Assembly (NCBI GenBank): GCA_029204225.1
Contig: CM055112.1
Coordinates: forward strand, 26,984,118 to 27,048,117
DNA length: 64,000 nt
From: Diphasiastrum complanatum
Taxonomy: Eukaryota; Streptophyta; Lycopodiopsida; Lycopodiales; Lycopodiaceae
Direction: 5' to 3'
The translations under genes and the position numbers were made by a program. Shown here in pieces: positions 12,398 through 24,883 of this stretch. The notes under the pieces were generated by a model, which saw nothing but the letters and a program-made list of their open reading frames with translations, ran no database searches and was not told the DNA's origin. Position 1 is the first letter of the stretch, and each line of letters begins with the position of its first letter.

Positions 12398-12957
12398 TGG
12401 TATCAGAACTGTGATAGTCCTGTGTGCCTGGTCAGTGGATACAGCTTGTCACAGGCTCCACAATGAAGTGAAAAAGTTCTTCACGGAGGTGAAAGCTTGG
12501 AGAGACAAAAACGGTTGGAAGAAATTCTTCTTTGGTGTATTTTGCAGGTTTGGAGCTCAGAATCATCAAAAATTTCTAATTGTTGTGAAAAGCACACTCC
12601 CGAAGGCATCAGAAAGTCTAGGGCAGCATCAAACAGATTGAAAATCTGTTGAGTGGGGGAGATTTTTACAATGTTTCCTAGTTGTTGTGAAAAGTGCCAT
12701 TTGTGTGAGAGGTTTGCCAATAAATCTCTCATTTGTTTGTTTGGAATACCGCAAATCACACTGAGACAATGTCTAGTACCACCATTCAGAGTTAGGAGGC
12801 TTCATACTTTTCACATTACTGATCTATGTCTTTTGGACAATCACACATTTCAAAATCTTTGCAAAGAAGGTGCGGCGTAGCCGCCGCGCTGAAGTGGGAA
12901 ATCTAGAATATTTCCTCTGAAAGGTTTTATATTCCCTATACTTTTCATCTTGTCCGT
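12398..12957 (+). other. Leader of copia D
   Basis: This is the segment between the PBS and the 84-bp tandem repeat. It contains one open frame (12411-12641) without a recognisable motif and is probably untranslated leader. Just before the repeat (about 12870-12895) it becomes unusually GC-rich. Confidence 0.4.
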
Positions 12958-13209
12958 ACCAATATTGGACCGATGCGTCAGAGGTAAAAAAAACCAAGAG
13001 CAGTTGTACATCTGCATGTCATACCGATATCGCATATCAGTACCAATATCGGATCGACGCGCCAGAGGTAAAGAAAATCCAAAGTAGTCGTACATAAGTG
13101 CATCACACCGATATTGCTTATCCGTACCAATATCGGATCCACGCGTGAGAGCTAAAGAGAATCTTGAGCAGTCGTACACTCGCGCATCGTACCGATATCA
13201 GGTGTACAA
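12958..13209. repeat. 84-bp tandem repeat, three copies
   Basis: Copies start ACCAATATYGGA at 12958, 13042 and 13126, giving an exact 84-bp period. Each copy holds two CCGATAT/ATATCGG-type words, a CGCGYSAGAG word and a (G/T)TCGTAC/GTTGTAC word. Because 84 is a multiple of three, the minus strand stays open through all copies (12850-13179), but that frame has no known domain. The array lies between the PBS and gag of element D. Confidence 0.9.
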
Positions 13210-13344
13210 CCAAAAATATACAGTTCTGTGGTGTGATAAATTTCATGATCCAGACTCATCTATCCAACTCTAAGCGAGAGTCTCCTTAATGAGTCAAGCA
13301 AATTGGAAGGAGCCGACAACTATGCAGTTTGAAAATTTAAACTG

Positions 13345-16038
13345 ATGGACATTTTGATGGAAAAGGAGCTATAAGAGATCGTGACAGGTGAAGAGACAAG
13401 GCCAGTGATTGAAAACGATCAGCGAGCATTTGACAGGAGAAAATGAAAGGCACAAAATGTCATCAACTTATCAGCTAGAGATGAAATGATTCCCTACATT
13501 TCAGATTCAGAAGGACCAAAAGAAACATGGGATACGTTGAAGGCATTGTTTGAGACCACAAACACATACACATTATGAATGGATGATGGTGCAACCATTG
13601 CCGATCACCTATTGAATGTTAAGGAGATCCATGCTCAATTAGTCATCATGGAGAGTGAGTTCAGGATCGTGAGATCATGCAATTGACATTGAATAGTTTG
13701 AGTGAGTCACATCATATGTTTGTGACAAGTATAGCCACCCGGGAAAATCTTCCAACCTATGAAGAGTTAGGTGGATTGCTTTTGCAAGATAAACAATGTC
13801 AAGAGAACTTGAGCTATCGCAATAGAGGATTTGATCAAGCTCTTGCAGTCAGAGGACATGGTGGCAGATTTGGTCGTGGAAGACACAAATCAAGAGGTGG
13901 AAACTCAAATCGTGGACTGTTCCAACAATTTCAAGAAAATCCCCCGAATCGAGACAATTGGAATTAAGGTCGAGGTCAAGGACGCGGCTATTCTAGGCAG
14001 AATAAACCTGGAAATTGTAGGTACTGCAACAAACCTAGCCATTGGGAGCGTGAATGCTTCAAGAAACAGAAGGAGATAGAACAAAGAAAAGACAAATGAC
14101 AAGCGAGCAATAATACTGATCAACACCAATTTGATGATTATTATTATGAAGACAATTATACTAATCAACATCAATATGATGATGATCAATATGGTGATGA
14201 TATAGGTGAGAGTTCAAAATTGTTCATTACAACATTAATGACAAGTGATGAAGCCAAGGATACATTGATAGTGGTGCATCCAGGCACATGACTTCAAGGA
14301 AAGAGTGGTTTTCAGAACTCAAGGAAACTCACAATGGTGATGAAGTTGGACAAGCCAATGGCAAATTGCTATCTGTTAAAGGAGTTGGAGTGGTACCAAT
14401 GAAGTTAGCCAACAGGAAGATAAAGCGGATAAGCAATGTGCAATATGTACCTGGCTTAGCTAACAATTTACTATCTATTGGGACGATGGTTGATCAACAA
14501 CTCAAGGTTGAGTTTGATAGCGACAAATATCTTGTCAAAGATGTCAAGAATCACTACATAGTGATTGCTATAGGAGCTAGAGTCAATAGGAATAGACTCT
14601 ACAAATTGAATGCGAGATCTTTTACTCAAGCTATGATAAGCACTGTTGATAGTCGAAGTGACCTTTGGCATCAAAGGTTTGGTCATATTAGTGCTCAAAG
14701 CTTGCAAATCCTTAAAAGAGGTAATCTAGTTGTTGGATTGCCTGATATCTCTTTTGAAGGAAAAATTTGTGAGGGTTGCATTTTGGGAAAACAACATAGA
14801 GAGAGATTTTCCAAAGATGGAGCAAGAAGAGCCAATGGAATTCTTGATTTTGTTCATAGTGATCTGTGTGGACCAATACAAACTAGGTCCATTAGTAGTT
14901 GTTACTATTTCATTACATTCATTAATGACTACAGTAGACACATCTGGATTTATTTCATAAGCAAGAAATCTAATGCTTTTGCCAAGTTCAGAGAGTTCAA
15001 GGCTCTAGTTGAAAAACAAACAAGTTGTTATATTAAGACTCTCAGATCAAATGGTGGTGGTGAGTATTTTTCAACAGAGTTTATAAATTTTTGCAAGGAT
15101 CAGGGGATCAAGAGACAAACTACTGCACCCTATTCACCACAACAGAATGGAGTTGCAGAACAGAAAAATAGATCCATTGTGGAGATGGCTAGGGCAATGC
15201 TTAAGAGCAAGGGTTTGCCAAATACTTTTAGGGCAGAAGCATGCAACACAGCTACTCATATCTTGAATCGGTGTCCTACGAAGTCCGTGGAGGGTAAGAC
15301 ACCTTATGAAGCTTTTACTGGAAAGAAACCTAATGTTTCTCATTTATGAGTATTTGGTTGTGATGCTTACGTTCATGTGCCTGATGAAAAATGAAAGAAG
15401 CTAGATGCAAAAGTTGTTAAGTGTATTTTCCTTGGATATGATGAAAGAGCCAAGGCATACAAGATGTATGACACAGATGCACAAAAGATCGTGATTTCTA
15501 GAGATGCTACTTTTGATGAGATGGGTCAAAATGACCAAATAAAATTGACAATTGATTTCTTTGATGATAAAGCCAAAGTACAAGCGAAGAAAGAAGTTGG
15601 TGTTGATATGGAAGAGCCAATGAAAAAAGATAGGGCTAATAATGAGACTCCTAGGAGAGTGCTTAAGTGGTCTTTGTCAGTAACAGGTGATTCTAATAAG
15701 GGAGATACTCTCGAATCAAGTGAGCAGGGAGAGCTTAGGAGATCAAGCAGAAACAGCCCTAATGGGATCCATGTTAATGGCTCAAGAACCTAAAACTTTG
15801 AACGAAGCAAAGGAACACAAGGAGTGGCGTGCAGCTATGGAAACAGAAATGGAGGCTATATCGAAGAACAAAACATGGGATTTGGTTGAGCTACCTGATG
15901 GTAAGACGCTTATCACATGTAAGTGGATCTACAAGACAATATATGGAGCGGATGGGCAACTCAACAAGTACAAGGCATGACTAGTTGCAAGAGGTTTTAA
16001 GCATGGACTTTGAGGAGACCTTCGCACCTGTAGCCAAA
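13345..16038 (+). pseudogene. copia D gag-protease-integrase-RT start, degenerate
   Basis: A copia polyprotein in pieces. The gag begins near the ATG at 13345 with an early in-frame stop and has the QLTLNSLSESHHMFVTSI and NLPTYEELGGLLLQ blocks near 13677-13790, then an RGRGxxR-rich tail. The protease remnant is near 14268-14310 (SGASRHMTSRKEWF). A good 353-codon frame at 14288-15349 covers the GAG-pre-integrase HxxxH-CxxC (LWHQRFGHIS, CEGCILGKQH) and the integrase core: D in DYSRHIWIY, D replaced by N in RSNGGGEY, E in QNGVAEQKN. Integrase C-terminal and RT N-terminal pieces follow (15464-15980) with stops. It ends at EETFAPVAK near 16038, where an LTR-like sequence begins. The catalytic Asp-to-Asn change and the stops show that it is dead. 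Confidence 0.9.
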
Positions 16039-17113
<1,075 letters not shown>

Positions 17114-18112
17114 ATTATTCTAGACTGCTCAGACTTCATAACTTGCCAAATCTATTTTAAAATATGAACTACATATTACATTTTGAAGTGATTTTTATCC
17201 TAAATGTTTAGTTGTTAGAGGTATTCCACACACTTCTAAAGCTAATGACACATCCATGCTCTATTGACTTTGTTTCGGCCATTATTTGTAGATCTATATG
17301 TTTATTCATTATGTGATGTTATGTTATATCATACCAAATTTCATAATGTGATGTTATGTAATCAACTTAAGCAACAGATTGACCAAGTTTGTGATGGGCC
17401 ATCAGGAGCAATGATAGTTGATCTCCCTCCTATGAAGCCAAAAGGCATTCAAGTGTAGCCACCTCAAGCCTCGACAATCAAAATAGAAAAGTATGTCATA
17501 CTTATTCAAGAGAGGGAGGTCGACAAGATTGTGAAAAATCCAGCAACTTCACACGTTTGGAGAACCACAACAATAATCTTCAAGAACACTAAGGTACACA
17601 ACCTTAGGCTTATAACTGAACAAGACTCCATATAGTGCACTCCTTCCATTAGCTCCATAACTCCATAAAGTTTTGCATGATGGAACATACACATGCACCA
17701 TAAAACTTGAAGAGACAAGACATAGCCAAATGTAACTTGTGGAACCATCAATAGTACATGCAAAGCAAGAAACACCTCCCTTGCTTATTGTTGGCTGATT
17801 CTGACGAATCCCCAAGATACTCGGACAGAGCAACTCAAGAGCACCTCTCACCTTAGACCGAGGAGATCTCTGAGAAGACGAGACTAATGAAGATTGAGAG
17901 CCGAGAAATACTAGCTAGGAAAGACATGCAAGAACTGTGTAAGCCTCATGGTGAATCCCGGAAGATGGAATGACTATGTAGGAACTAGTATTTCTAAACA
18001 AATGTAATAAATGCAAGTAGACCCCTCTTAAAGAAAGTAGAGTGAGCCACCTTTTGATGGTGACTGTGAAAGATTCAACTAGTTTCATCACATTTTGCAA
18101 TATTTCCATATT
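17114..18112. other. Unassigned sequence with overlapping minus-strand frames
   Basis: Two overlapping minus-strand open frames (17851-17549 and 17775-17506) suggest an old coding sequence with a frameshift, but I do not recognise the protein (SFMVHVYVPSCKTLW, NGRSALYGVLFSYKP). A plus-strand frame at 17264-17458 is also unrecognised. The segment ends at the element B LTR. Confidence 0.3.
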
Positions 18113-18714
18113 TGGCATATTGAGGCCAAAACATGTTTTAGACTTAGAGGTTGACTTTTCAAAGTTCATTAGTCTAAATTTCATTTGAATAAACACTTTT
18201 TGAAAGTGTGGGAAAGATAGAATGCAAGTTTGAGTAGATTCAATTTGAATAAGTTGGGTACATTGAATCTAGACCCAAAACTGGTAGGGTTAGCATTTTG
18301 GCGGGAAAGCCAAGTGGCCAAATAGGGTTTTGACCTATTATAAAAGGATGTAACTCATGGAGAGAGTAATCTTCTCTCTTCTCTATATCATTTCATGCTT
18401 ATACATGGTTCTCTTGGGTTCTACTATCCATTGGTGCCCTATCTTGGTGATTGCTTGCAATTCTATGTGTAGAATGATCTATATTTGCTATTTTTGGATC
18501 CACGCGTGTGAAATACAGTAGCTTGCTGGTTTTGTATGGACAACAACAGTACATAATCATTTCATTCAAGTTTGATCAAGTTCTATTAGTGTTTGCATCT
18601 CAAATTGTGTGTAGATGCTGATTTTTCTACAGTGGTGAAATTGGTAGTGTATTTCTCTTTCTAACCAAAGATCATTCAAGTAGATTGGATCTTAAGGATC
18701 TGAAATCTTTAACG
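18113..18714 (+). mobile_element. 5' LTR of copia element B with PBS
   Basis: It starts TGGCATATTGAGGCC and ends at 18714, directly before a perfect PBS (TGGTATCAGAGC, 18715-18726; initiator tRNA-Met type). The TATA box (ATTATAAAAGG) is near 18339, about 226 bp from the start, as in element A. The R/U5 part contains the CTTCTCTCTTCTCT and TGTGTAGATGCTG words shared with A. Confidence 0.85.
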
Positions 18715-18726
18715 TGGTATCAGAGC

Positions 18727-19315
18727 TTGTGTTTTAGGTTATGAAGGATGAAATTAGATCTGTCAATGATTTGGTGAAGATATCAAGTCTAGAGCATGCT
18801 AGAGAGGATTCTACACCAAAATCGAATTTTTTGCTTTTGTAGATTGGATCTTTTGTAGATCAAAACACTAAATAGGTCAATATACTTGTTCAATTCTGAT
18901 TTTTGAATTCACATACTGGATTTGGCCAATTTTTGGGTCATTAGTTCAACCTAAGTGGTGACTTATAGATTGCATATCAAATTTTCAGCATTTGCATGTA
19001 GATTTGGAATAGTCAATTTTTTTGTGATTTTGTCAAAACCCTAATTTTGATTGGATCTCTAGATAGTGAGGTTGCTGGACTTCATTTGAGTGTGTTTCAA
19101 TCTTAGGAAGTGGCAAAAGTCATTAGATTGAGGATAGATCATATGTTGATCAAGATTCCATGATTCTATGTGTTGATTTGCTTGGATAAGTGCTAGAAGA
19201 GAATTTGTGAGATAGTTTCAAATCTTGGTGATTTCTTTTGAAAGCATTTGTTGTTGTTCAAAGGAGTGCTTTGTGAATTAAAGCAGGTTGAAAGAGAAGA
19301 TCAGGTCATTGCTAC
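18727..19315 (+). other. Leader of copia B
   Basis: About 590 bp between PBS and gag start, T-rich, with no open frame of note. It is an untranslated leader, as expected between a copia LTR and gag. Confidence 0.6.
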
Positions 19316-21778
19316 ATGGCAACCTCAATTGGAGTCATGTTGGAAGCCAATGATAGGCTTACCTCAAGTAACTATTCATTATGGAAAGTGAGGATGGAGT
19401 CACTTCTTGAGGTGAATTATGTTTTGGACATTGTTGTAGGTTTGGAAAAGAGACCAGCAACACAACAAGATCAATTGAGGTATGACAAGAGGGCCAAGAA
19501 GGCTCTACACATGATAAAGATGAATGTTACCAATGAACTTCTCAAGGAAGTTGGTAAGTGCACATCATCTTTGGAAGCTTAAAATTCATTGAAGAAGCTT
19601 TATGAATCCAAGTCTACTTCTAGAGTGTTGACTCTAAGAAGGCAAATCTTTTCTTGTTTGCAAAAGAATGAAGAAAGTCCAAGTACTTTTGTTTTGAGAA
19701 TGAAAGCATTGAATGATGAGTTAGCTTGCATAGATGAAAGTATTAAGGAAGGAAAGCTTATTCAAGTGATTCTTAACGGCTTGTTAGATGCTCATGCTAA
19801 GATTGTTCAAAGTATTGCTATTCAAAAGACTTTGCCAAGTTTGATGGATCTTCAAGAGATCTTGATCAATGAGGAATATAGGCTTCAAGCAAGAGGTGGA
19901 TCTACATCGACACTTCAAGAGGATGCTATGTTCACAAAGGGCAAATTCAAGGGCAAAACCAAAATCAAGTGGTCTAAAGGGCAAGATCAAGTGGATGCTT
20001 CTTCAAGTGGCAAAAAGAAGGATAGATCAAAGCTCAAGTGCTTCTATTGTGGCATCAAAGGACACTTTGCAAGTGAGTGCTACAAGAAGAAGAGAGATCA
20101 AGAAGACAAGCAAGGTAATCTTACTCTTGATGAGGATGGTTTGGATGTGCAAGATGCAAATGATGATGCTTTTGTGATGTCTTCATGTATGCTTGCTAAT
20201 GATGGAGATATAGATCCTTGGTGGATTGATAGTGGAGCAAGTTCACACATGACCTTTCACAAAGAGTACTTCACTTTTTTGTTGTCATATGGAGATGACA
20301 AGAGGGTGATCTACACGACCAATGATGGTGAGTGTGCAATCAAAGGGATTGGCACAATTCCTATTTCTCTCTCTACAAATAGGAATGTTCATTTGGAGGA
20401 TGTCTTGTTTGTTCCATCTATTATCAAGAATTTGCTTAGTGTGAGTCAAATGCTAAGTAAGGGCCTCAAGGTGGAGTTTGATGGAGATGCTTGTTTGATC
20501 AAAAGGAATGATGTCTTGATTGGAAAAGGTAAAAGGCAAGGGAAGTTGTTCAAACTTGATGCTTGTGTTATTGCTAACCAAGTTGGATGTGTTGCAAGGG
20601 AGCAAATTTCTATTCAAGAGGTTTGGCACAAAAGGATGGGACACCTCAACTTCAAGTCATTGGAGGTAATGGCAAGGAAGAAGGTTGTGATTGGCCTTCC
20701 AAGTTCCTTAAGTAATGACAAGCATGTTTGTGAGTCTTGTGCTTTGTCTAAGTCACATAGACTACCTTATACTAGATCTATTTCTAGATCTACAAAGCCT
20801 TTTCAACTTGTACATTCGGATATTCATGGATTTACTACAATTAGCAATAGTGGAGCTAAGATGTATGTAACATTCATTGATGATTTTAGTAGATTTTGTT
20901 GGATCTATCTACTAAAGAGCAAGGATGAAGTGTATGATGTCTTTGTCAAGTTCAAGAATGCAAGGGAGAACCAATTTTCCACAAAGATCAAGTGCTTGAG
21001 AGGTGACAATGGTGGTGAGTACATATCTAACAAGTTCAAGGCCTTTTGTGATGAGCATGGGATCAAGAGGGAGTATACAACATCAAGGACCCCACAACAA
21101 AATGGAGTGGCTGAAAGGAATAATAGGACTTTATGTGAAAGTGCTAAAGCTATGAGGTTAAGTGCTAATCTTGACAAACCATTTTGGGATCAAGCTTTGT
21201 TGTGTGCCAATTTCTTGTGCAATAGGTGGCCGAGTGCTATTTTGGATGGAAGGACACCTTTTGAGATGCTATTCAAGAGGAGGCCGAGTGTCAACTTTCT
21301 AAGAACTTTTGGATGCACATGCTATGTCAACATTACTCTTGATGATAGGACCAAGGAGGATCCATCTTCAAGAAGAGGTATTTTTTTTGGATATAGTGAG
21401 GTGAGTAAAGTCTACAAGGTTTACATTCCTTCTTCTAACAAAGTAATTGTTGGTAGAGATGTCATTTTTGATGAGGGAAACATTCCAAAGGTGTCTTCAA
21501 GCATGATTGATGGTAAAGTAGATGGATCTAACATTCTTGATGTTGATGAGAAGGATCCTACTTTGGATGGTGGTGATGATGGACCTTCATCAAGTCAAAA
21601 GCCAAGGAGAACATCAAGAGAAAGACAAGTACATTCAAGGCTCACATATGATCAAAAAGGTAAGCAAGTAGTTTCTGGAGATTATGTTGCTTTCCTAACC
21701 TCTTTGGATGAGCCTACAAGTGTAGATCAAGCAAGGAAAGAAGAGGAGTGGATCCAAGTAATGGATCTTGAGTATTGA
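19316..21778 (+). pseudogene. copia B gag-protease-integrase frame
   Basis: A long copia frame starts at the ATG at 19316. It has one in-frame TAA at 19580-19582, where relatives have Trp, then runs open for 729 codons from 19589. Domains in order: gag with UBN2-type body, CCHC knuckle (CFYCGIKGHFASEC near 20041), protease (WWIDSGASSHMTFHKEYF near 20220), GAG-pre-integrase (VWHKRMGHLN, CESCALSKSH), integrase core with D (FIDDFSRFCWIY), D (RGDNGGEY) and E (QNGVAERNN), and the C-terminal GKKxF-like and FFGYSEVSKVYKVY segments. It ends at TGA 21776-21778, just where the RT domain should start (EEEWIQVMDLEY). RT is absent, so the element could not copy itself. The few defects over ~820 codons suggest it is younger than its neighbours. 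Confidence 0.92.
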
Positions 21779-21784
21779 TCTCTT

Positions 21785-22489
21785 ATGAAGAGTGGAACAT
21801 CTTTTGGAAGATCTTCTTGTGTACATGGAGCTATGCAAGTGGATGGATGTTATCTTGCTGTAAAATCAAGTATTGGATCTGGAAAACAAAGTTTGTTCAA
21901 TGACTTTGATGATCAAGTTGAAGATCAAGAAATTGATCTCAAAGCGCTTCAACTAGTCAAAAGGGAAGCTGACAATTTGGAGCTAGTCAAGAGCATCAAA
22001 GGAGAGGTAATTGGCAAAGGAGTTATGAATCTATTTTTACAGCATATTGAAGACTCAAGTAAGGTCAAAGGAGCAGCAAGGAGGTGTTGTTCAAGTTTAC
22101 TTTACTTGTTCTATCTCATGTTTGAGCGATTTCATGTGGATGTGTGCAAATTGTCAAGATATGGTAAAACTAGCTACATTGGTGAGCATTGTTTTGATGT
22201 TGGATTTGTACTAGCATTCTTGGTTGATTTTGCTGATAAAAATGAAGCTATTGGAGGCTCATTATGTCACTCATTCATGGCCAAGTCATCAAGTGATGAT
22301 GGCATCTTATGGCAAGATGAAGATGGAGGCTCATTCATGGAGTATCATGGTGGATACAAGGCAACAAAGGACAAAGGAGGAGGAGACATGCAAGCAAAAG
22401 TTGATCACTCACATTTACTGTTTGTTTGTTGTATTTTCCAGAAAGTTCAGAGTTGGAAGCATGGTGGAATCATTTCATTTACATTCTAA
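21785..22489 (+). CDS. 234-codon open frame in the place of RT in copia B
   Basis: It is in the same frame as the copia B polyprotein and separated from it by one TGA plus two codons. The first residues (MKSGTSFG) still resemble the copia linker before RT. After that I see no copia RT motif: no SLYGLKQAPR, no YVDD. The product is Ser/Lys/Asp-rich with a hydrophobic patch (VGFVLAFLVDFA) and two Gly-Gly-Ser-(Phe/Leu) repeats. It may be degenerate 3' sequence of the element or an acquired segment; I do not recognise it. That it is a real gene is doubtful. Confidence 0.3.
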   Translation: MKSGTSFGRSSCVHGAMQVDGCYLAVKSSIGSGKQSLFNDFDDQVEDQEIDLKALQLVKREADNLELVKSIKGEVIGKGVMNLFLQHIEDSSKVKGAARRCCSSLLYLFYLMFERFHVDVCKLSRYGKTSYIGEHCFDVGFVLAFLVDFADKNEAIGGSLCHSFMAKSSSDDGILWQDEDGGSFMEYHGGYKATKDKGGGDMQAKVDHSHLLFVCCIFQKVQSWKHGGIISFTF

Positions 22490-22691
22490 TTGATTCTTCA
22501 TGTTCTAGTCACATCTTGATATGTAAAATTGAGGTAAGAAATAGTGAAGCATCCCAAGTGGACACTATTCTCTATATCAATTATGGTTGTTTCTATTTTG
22601 AGCATTATATGATCATTGAAAAGAGATCTATTCTTAGGAAGAAGATCATTCTTATGATAGATCAAAGTTCTATTGGCAAAAACTATGTTAG

Positions 22692-22911
22692 GAGCATTGG
22701 AAGCTAGGAAAGCGAGTTTTGAGGTACATCATTGGAACTCGAGATTTTGGCATATTGTATGAGGGATCATCACCTAATCTTTTTGGATTTTCATATTCGA
22801 ACTATGCTGGAGATGTAATGGATAGGAAATCCATTAGTGCTTATTGTATTTTCATAGGTGATGGAGCTATATCATGGATGTCAAAGAAACAAGCCACTAT
22901 CTCATTATTAC
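22692..22911 (+). pseudogene. Ty1/copia RNase H fragment
   Basis: An open stretch with the copia RNase H start: HWKLGKRVLRYI, then GTRDFGILYE, a DRKSISAYCIF block and ISWMSKKQATISL. It lacks the usual SSxEAEY block, because at about 22911 it runs head to head into a minus-strand integrase C-terminal piece. Bases 1-62 of the window carry a near-identical copy of its middle. Confidence 0.85.
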
Positions 22912-24227
22912 ATCCCTAGAAACAAATACTACATTGGTGGATGGATCATAAACTTTATAAGTTCTATGCTCATCAGGATAGCCAATGAAAATACATTTAT
23001 TTGTCCTAAGATCTAGCTTCTTACTAAGTTGTTTAGGAATGTGAACAAAATATATACAACCAAAGCTTTTTAAATGGCTAACACTAGACTTGTGTCCATG
23101 CCAAACTTCATAAGGAGTTTTGTTGTTGACGACTTTGGTGCTGGATTTGTTCTGCACGTAACAGGTTGTGGCATAGCTTCTGTCCAGAATTTTGTAGGTA
23201 GGTGTGCTTCATGTAGCATGGATCTGGTTGAGCTGAGAAGAATTCGATTCTTCCTTTCTGCAATCCCATTCTGTTGAGGTGAATAGGAAGTGGTGAACTA
23301 TCTTCGAATACCATGCTCAGCAATGTAGTCAGACATCTCATTAGAGATGTATTCACCGCCACCATCAGTTCAGAGTGCCTCCACTTTTGTAGATGTTTGT
23401 GTCTCAGCCATGCCCTTGAATCTCTTGAAGCATTCAAAGGCTTCAGATTTTTGCTTAATGAACATGACTGTAGACCATCTAGAATAATCATCTATGAAAG
23501 TGATACAATAACTTGCATCTCCTAATGACGGAGTTGGCATAGGACCACAGAGATCACTATGCACAAGATCCAATACATGCATTGTTTTGATGGAATGTGA
23601 TTTGGGAAACTTGCTTGTAGAGTGTTTACCATAGATGCATGATTCACAAAAGAAAGATTTCCTATCTAATGAAGAAGGGAAATTCAATCCATCAACTAAG
23701 TTATTACAATCCATATAGGAAAGTGAGTTTGTATTCACGTGTCCAAATCAACTATGCCACATAACAACATTGTCGTTTACATTTTCATTAGAGATAATAG
23801 CTAATGCAACTGAATTAGAGAGTACGTAAAGATTTTTTACTCTAGTGCATGTAGTCAGAGTAGTATCTTCCTCGAATATTGTACATTGTTCAGATGAGAA
23901 AGTAACAGTGTAGCCCTCATCAGTTATCTTAGAGACTGATAACAGGTTCTTTGATAGCTGAGGAACGTGAAGGACATTGGGAACACAAATAGATAGATCG
24001 TTGTTGAATGTGATTTTGACTGTTCCTCTGCATTCCACGCGTATGGTGCTTGAATCTCCGAGGTAGATGAATTGATCTCTGTTGTAAGCTGCATACTTGG
24101 TGAACCATTCCTTGCGAGATGTCATGTGTTGGGTAGCGCCGCTATCTAGGTACCAACTATGGGGCAATGGAGATAGAAGAACGCGAACGGAGAAGAGAGC
24201 AGGAATATTGTGGAACAGCTCTCCCAT
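22912..24227 (-). pseudogene. copia E protease and integrase, broken
   Basis: Minus-strand copia pol. The protease part (24227-23748) has WYLDSGATQHMTSRKEWF followed by LSKNLLSVSKI. The pre-integrase and integrase core continue at 23738-23370: CESCIYGKHSTSKF, LVHSDLCGPM, FIDDYSRWSTVMFI, then a stop and TDGGGEYISNEM. The C-terminal part (23157-22912) has NNKTPYEVWHGHKSSVSHL, then FGCIYFVHIP and VVFVSRDVI. Several stops and frame changes are present. No gag lies upstream and no RT downstream. It meets the RNase H fragment of opposite strand at about 22911. Confidence 0.9.
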
Positions 24228-24784
24228 TACAATCAGCTGCTAGATACAAAAACAGTCTAATAGACAGCTCATGCTAGATGTAATCACAGCTTTAAATGTT
24301 CTAATTACCAACATGATCTTAAAAATTGATTCATACTCTCAAAAACAAGAGTGCAGTCCACCGAAGAGATTAAAAATTTTTGTGTATGGTATTACTAGAA
24401 ATCAAATTCAATGTGAAGTATGGTCCTGAAATAAATGGAAGAGTAGTATGATATCGCGAGTTTCTCGTGCGTCAAAGACAACCATCATCTGATCAGAAAC
24501 TGACGAGTTGTAGACGTCCGTGTTCTAATCAGAGTGAGTAAACAAGCACGATCAAACAATGATGAAAATGCATTCAATCACAACAAGCATTCATCTATGT
24601 TGTACACAGATAAGAACGTGCTACTGTTGTATAACACCGAAACATTGAATCAAATAGCAATTACAACAAAAAATTGACGGCGTAACTGGGAGGCTCAAAT
24701 AATCCGTCTCATGGACGGAACGACCAATAATCTGTGCTTGGATGATCTATTTATAGATTTCATCCATGTATTAATTACATTGAA
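24228..24784. other. Unassigned segment between copia fragments
   Basis: About 550 bp without clear coding signal. It could be decayed gag or leader of copia E, which would lie here on the minus strand, but no CCHC or gag block is visible. Confidence 0.3.
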
Positions 24785-24877
24785 TGATTGCAAGTGAAGA
24801 TCCTTGATCATCCTTTTGATCCATACCATCTCCTTTGTGCAATGTGTAAGAGCTTTGTACTCGGCCTCACTAGATTT
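24785..24877 (-). pseudogene. Ty1/copia RNase H scrap
   Basis: Thirty codons on the minus strand read SSEAEYKALTHCTKEMVWIK, then RMIKDLHLQ, the classic copia RNase H block around the SxEAEY acid. It abuts a plus-strand copia fragment at about 24884. Confidence 0.8.
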
Positions 24878-24883
24878 CAAGAA

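Noticed and set aside
12850-13179. Minus-strand frame with three similar blocks, as if a repeat protein.
   Set aside because: The 84-bp repeat is a multiple of three and has no stop in this frame, which is enough to explain it; no known domain and no sign of a start or splice context.
12958-13209. CRISPR-like spaced repeats.
   Set aside because: The whole 84-bp unit is repeated, without unique spacers, in a plant retroelement leader.
13905-14189. Minus-strand hydrophobic frame resembling a membrane protein.
   Set aside because: It lies opposite the copia D gag, whose AAT/GAT-rich codons give Ile/Val-rich antisense frames.
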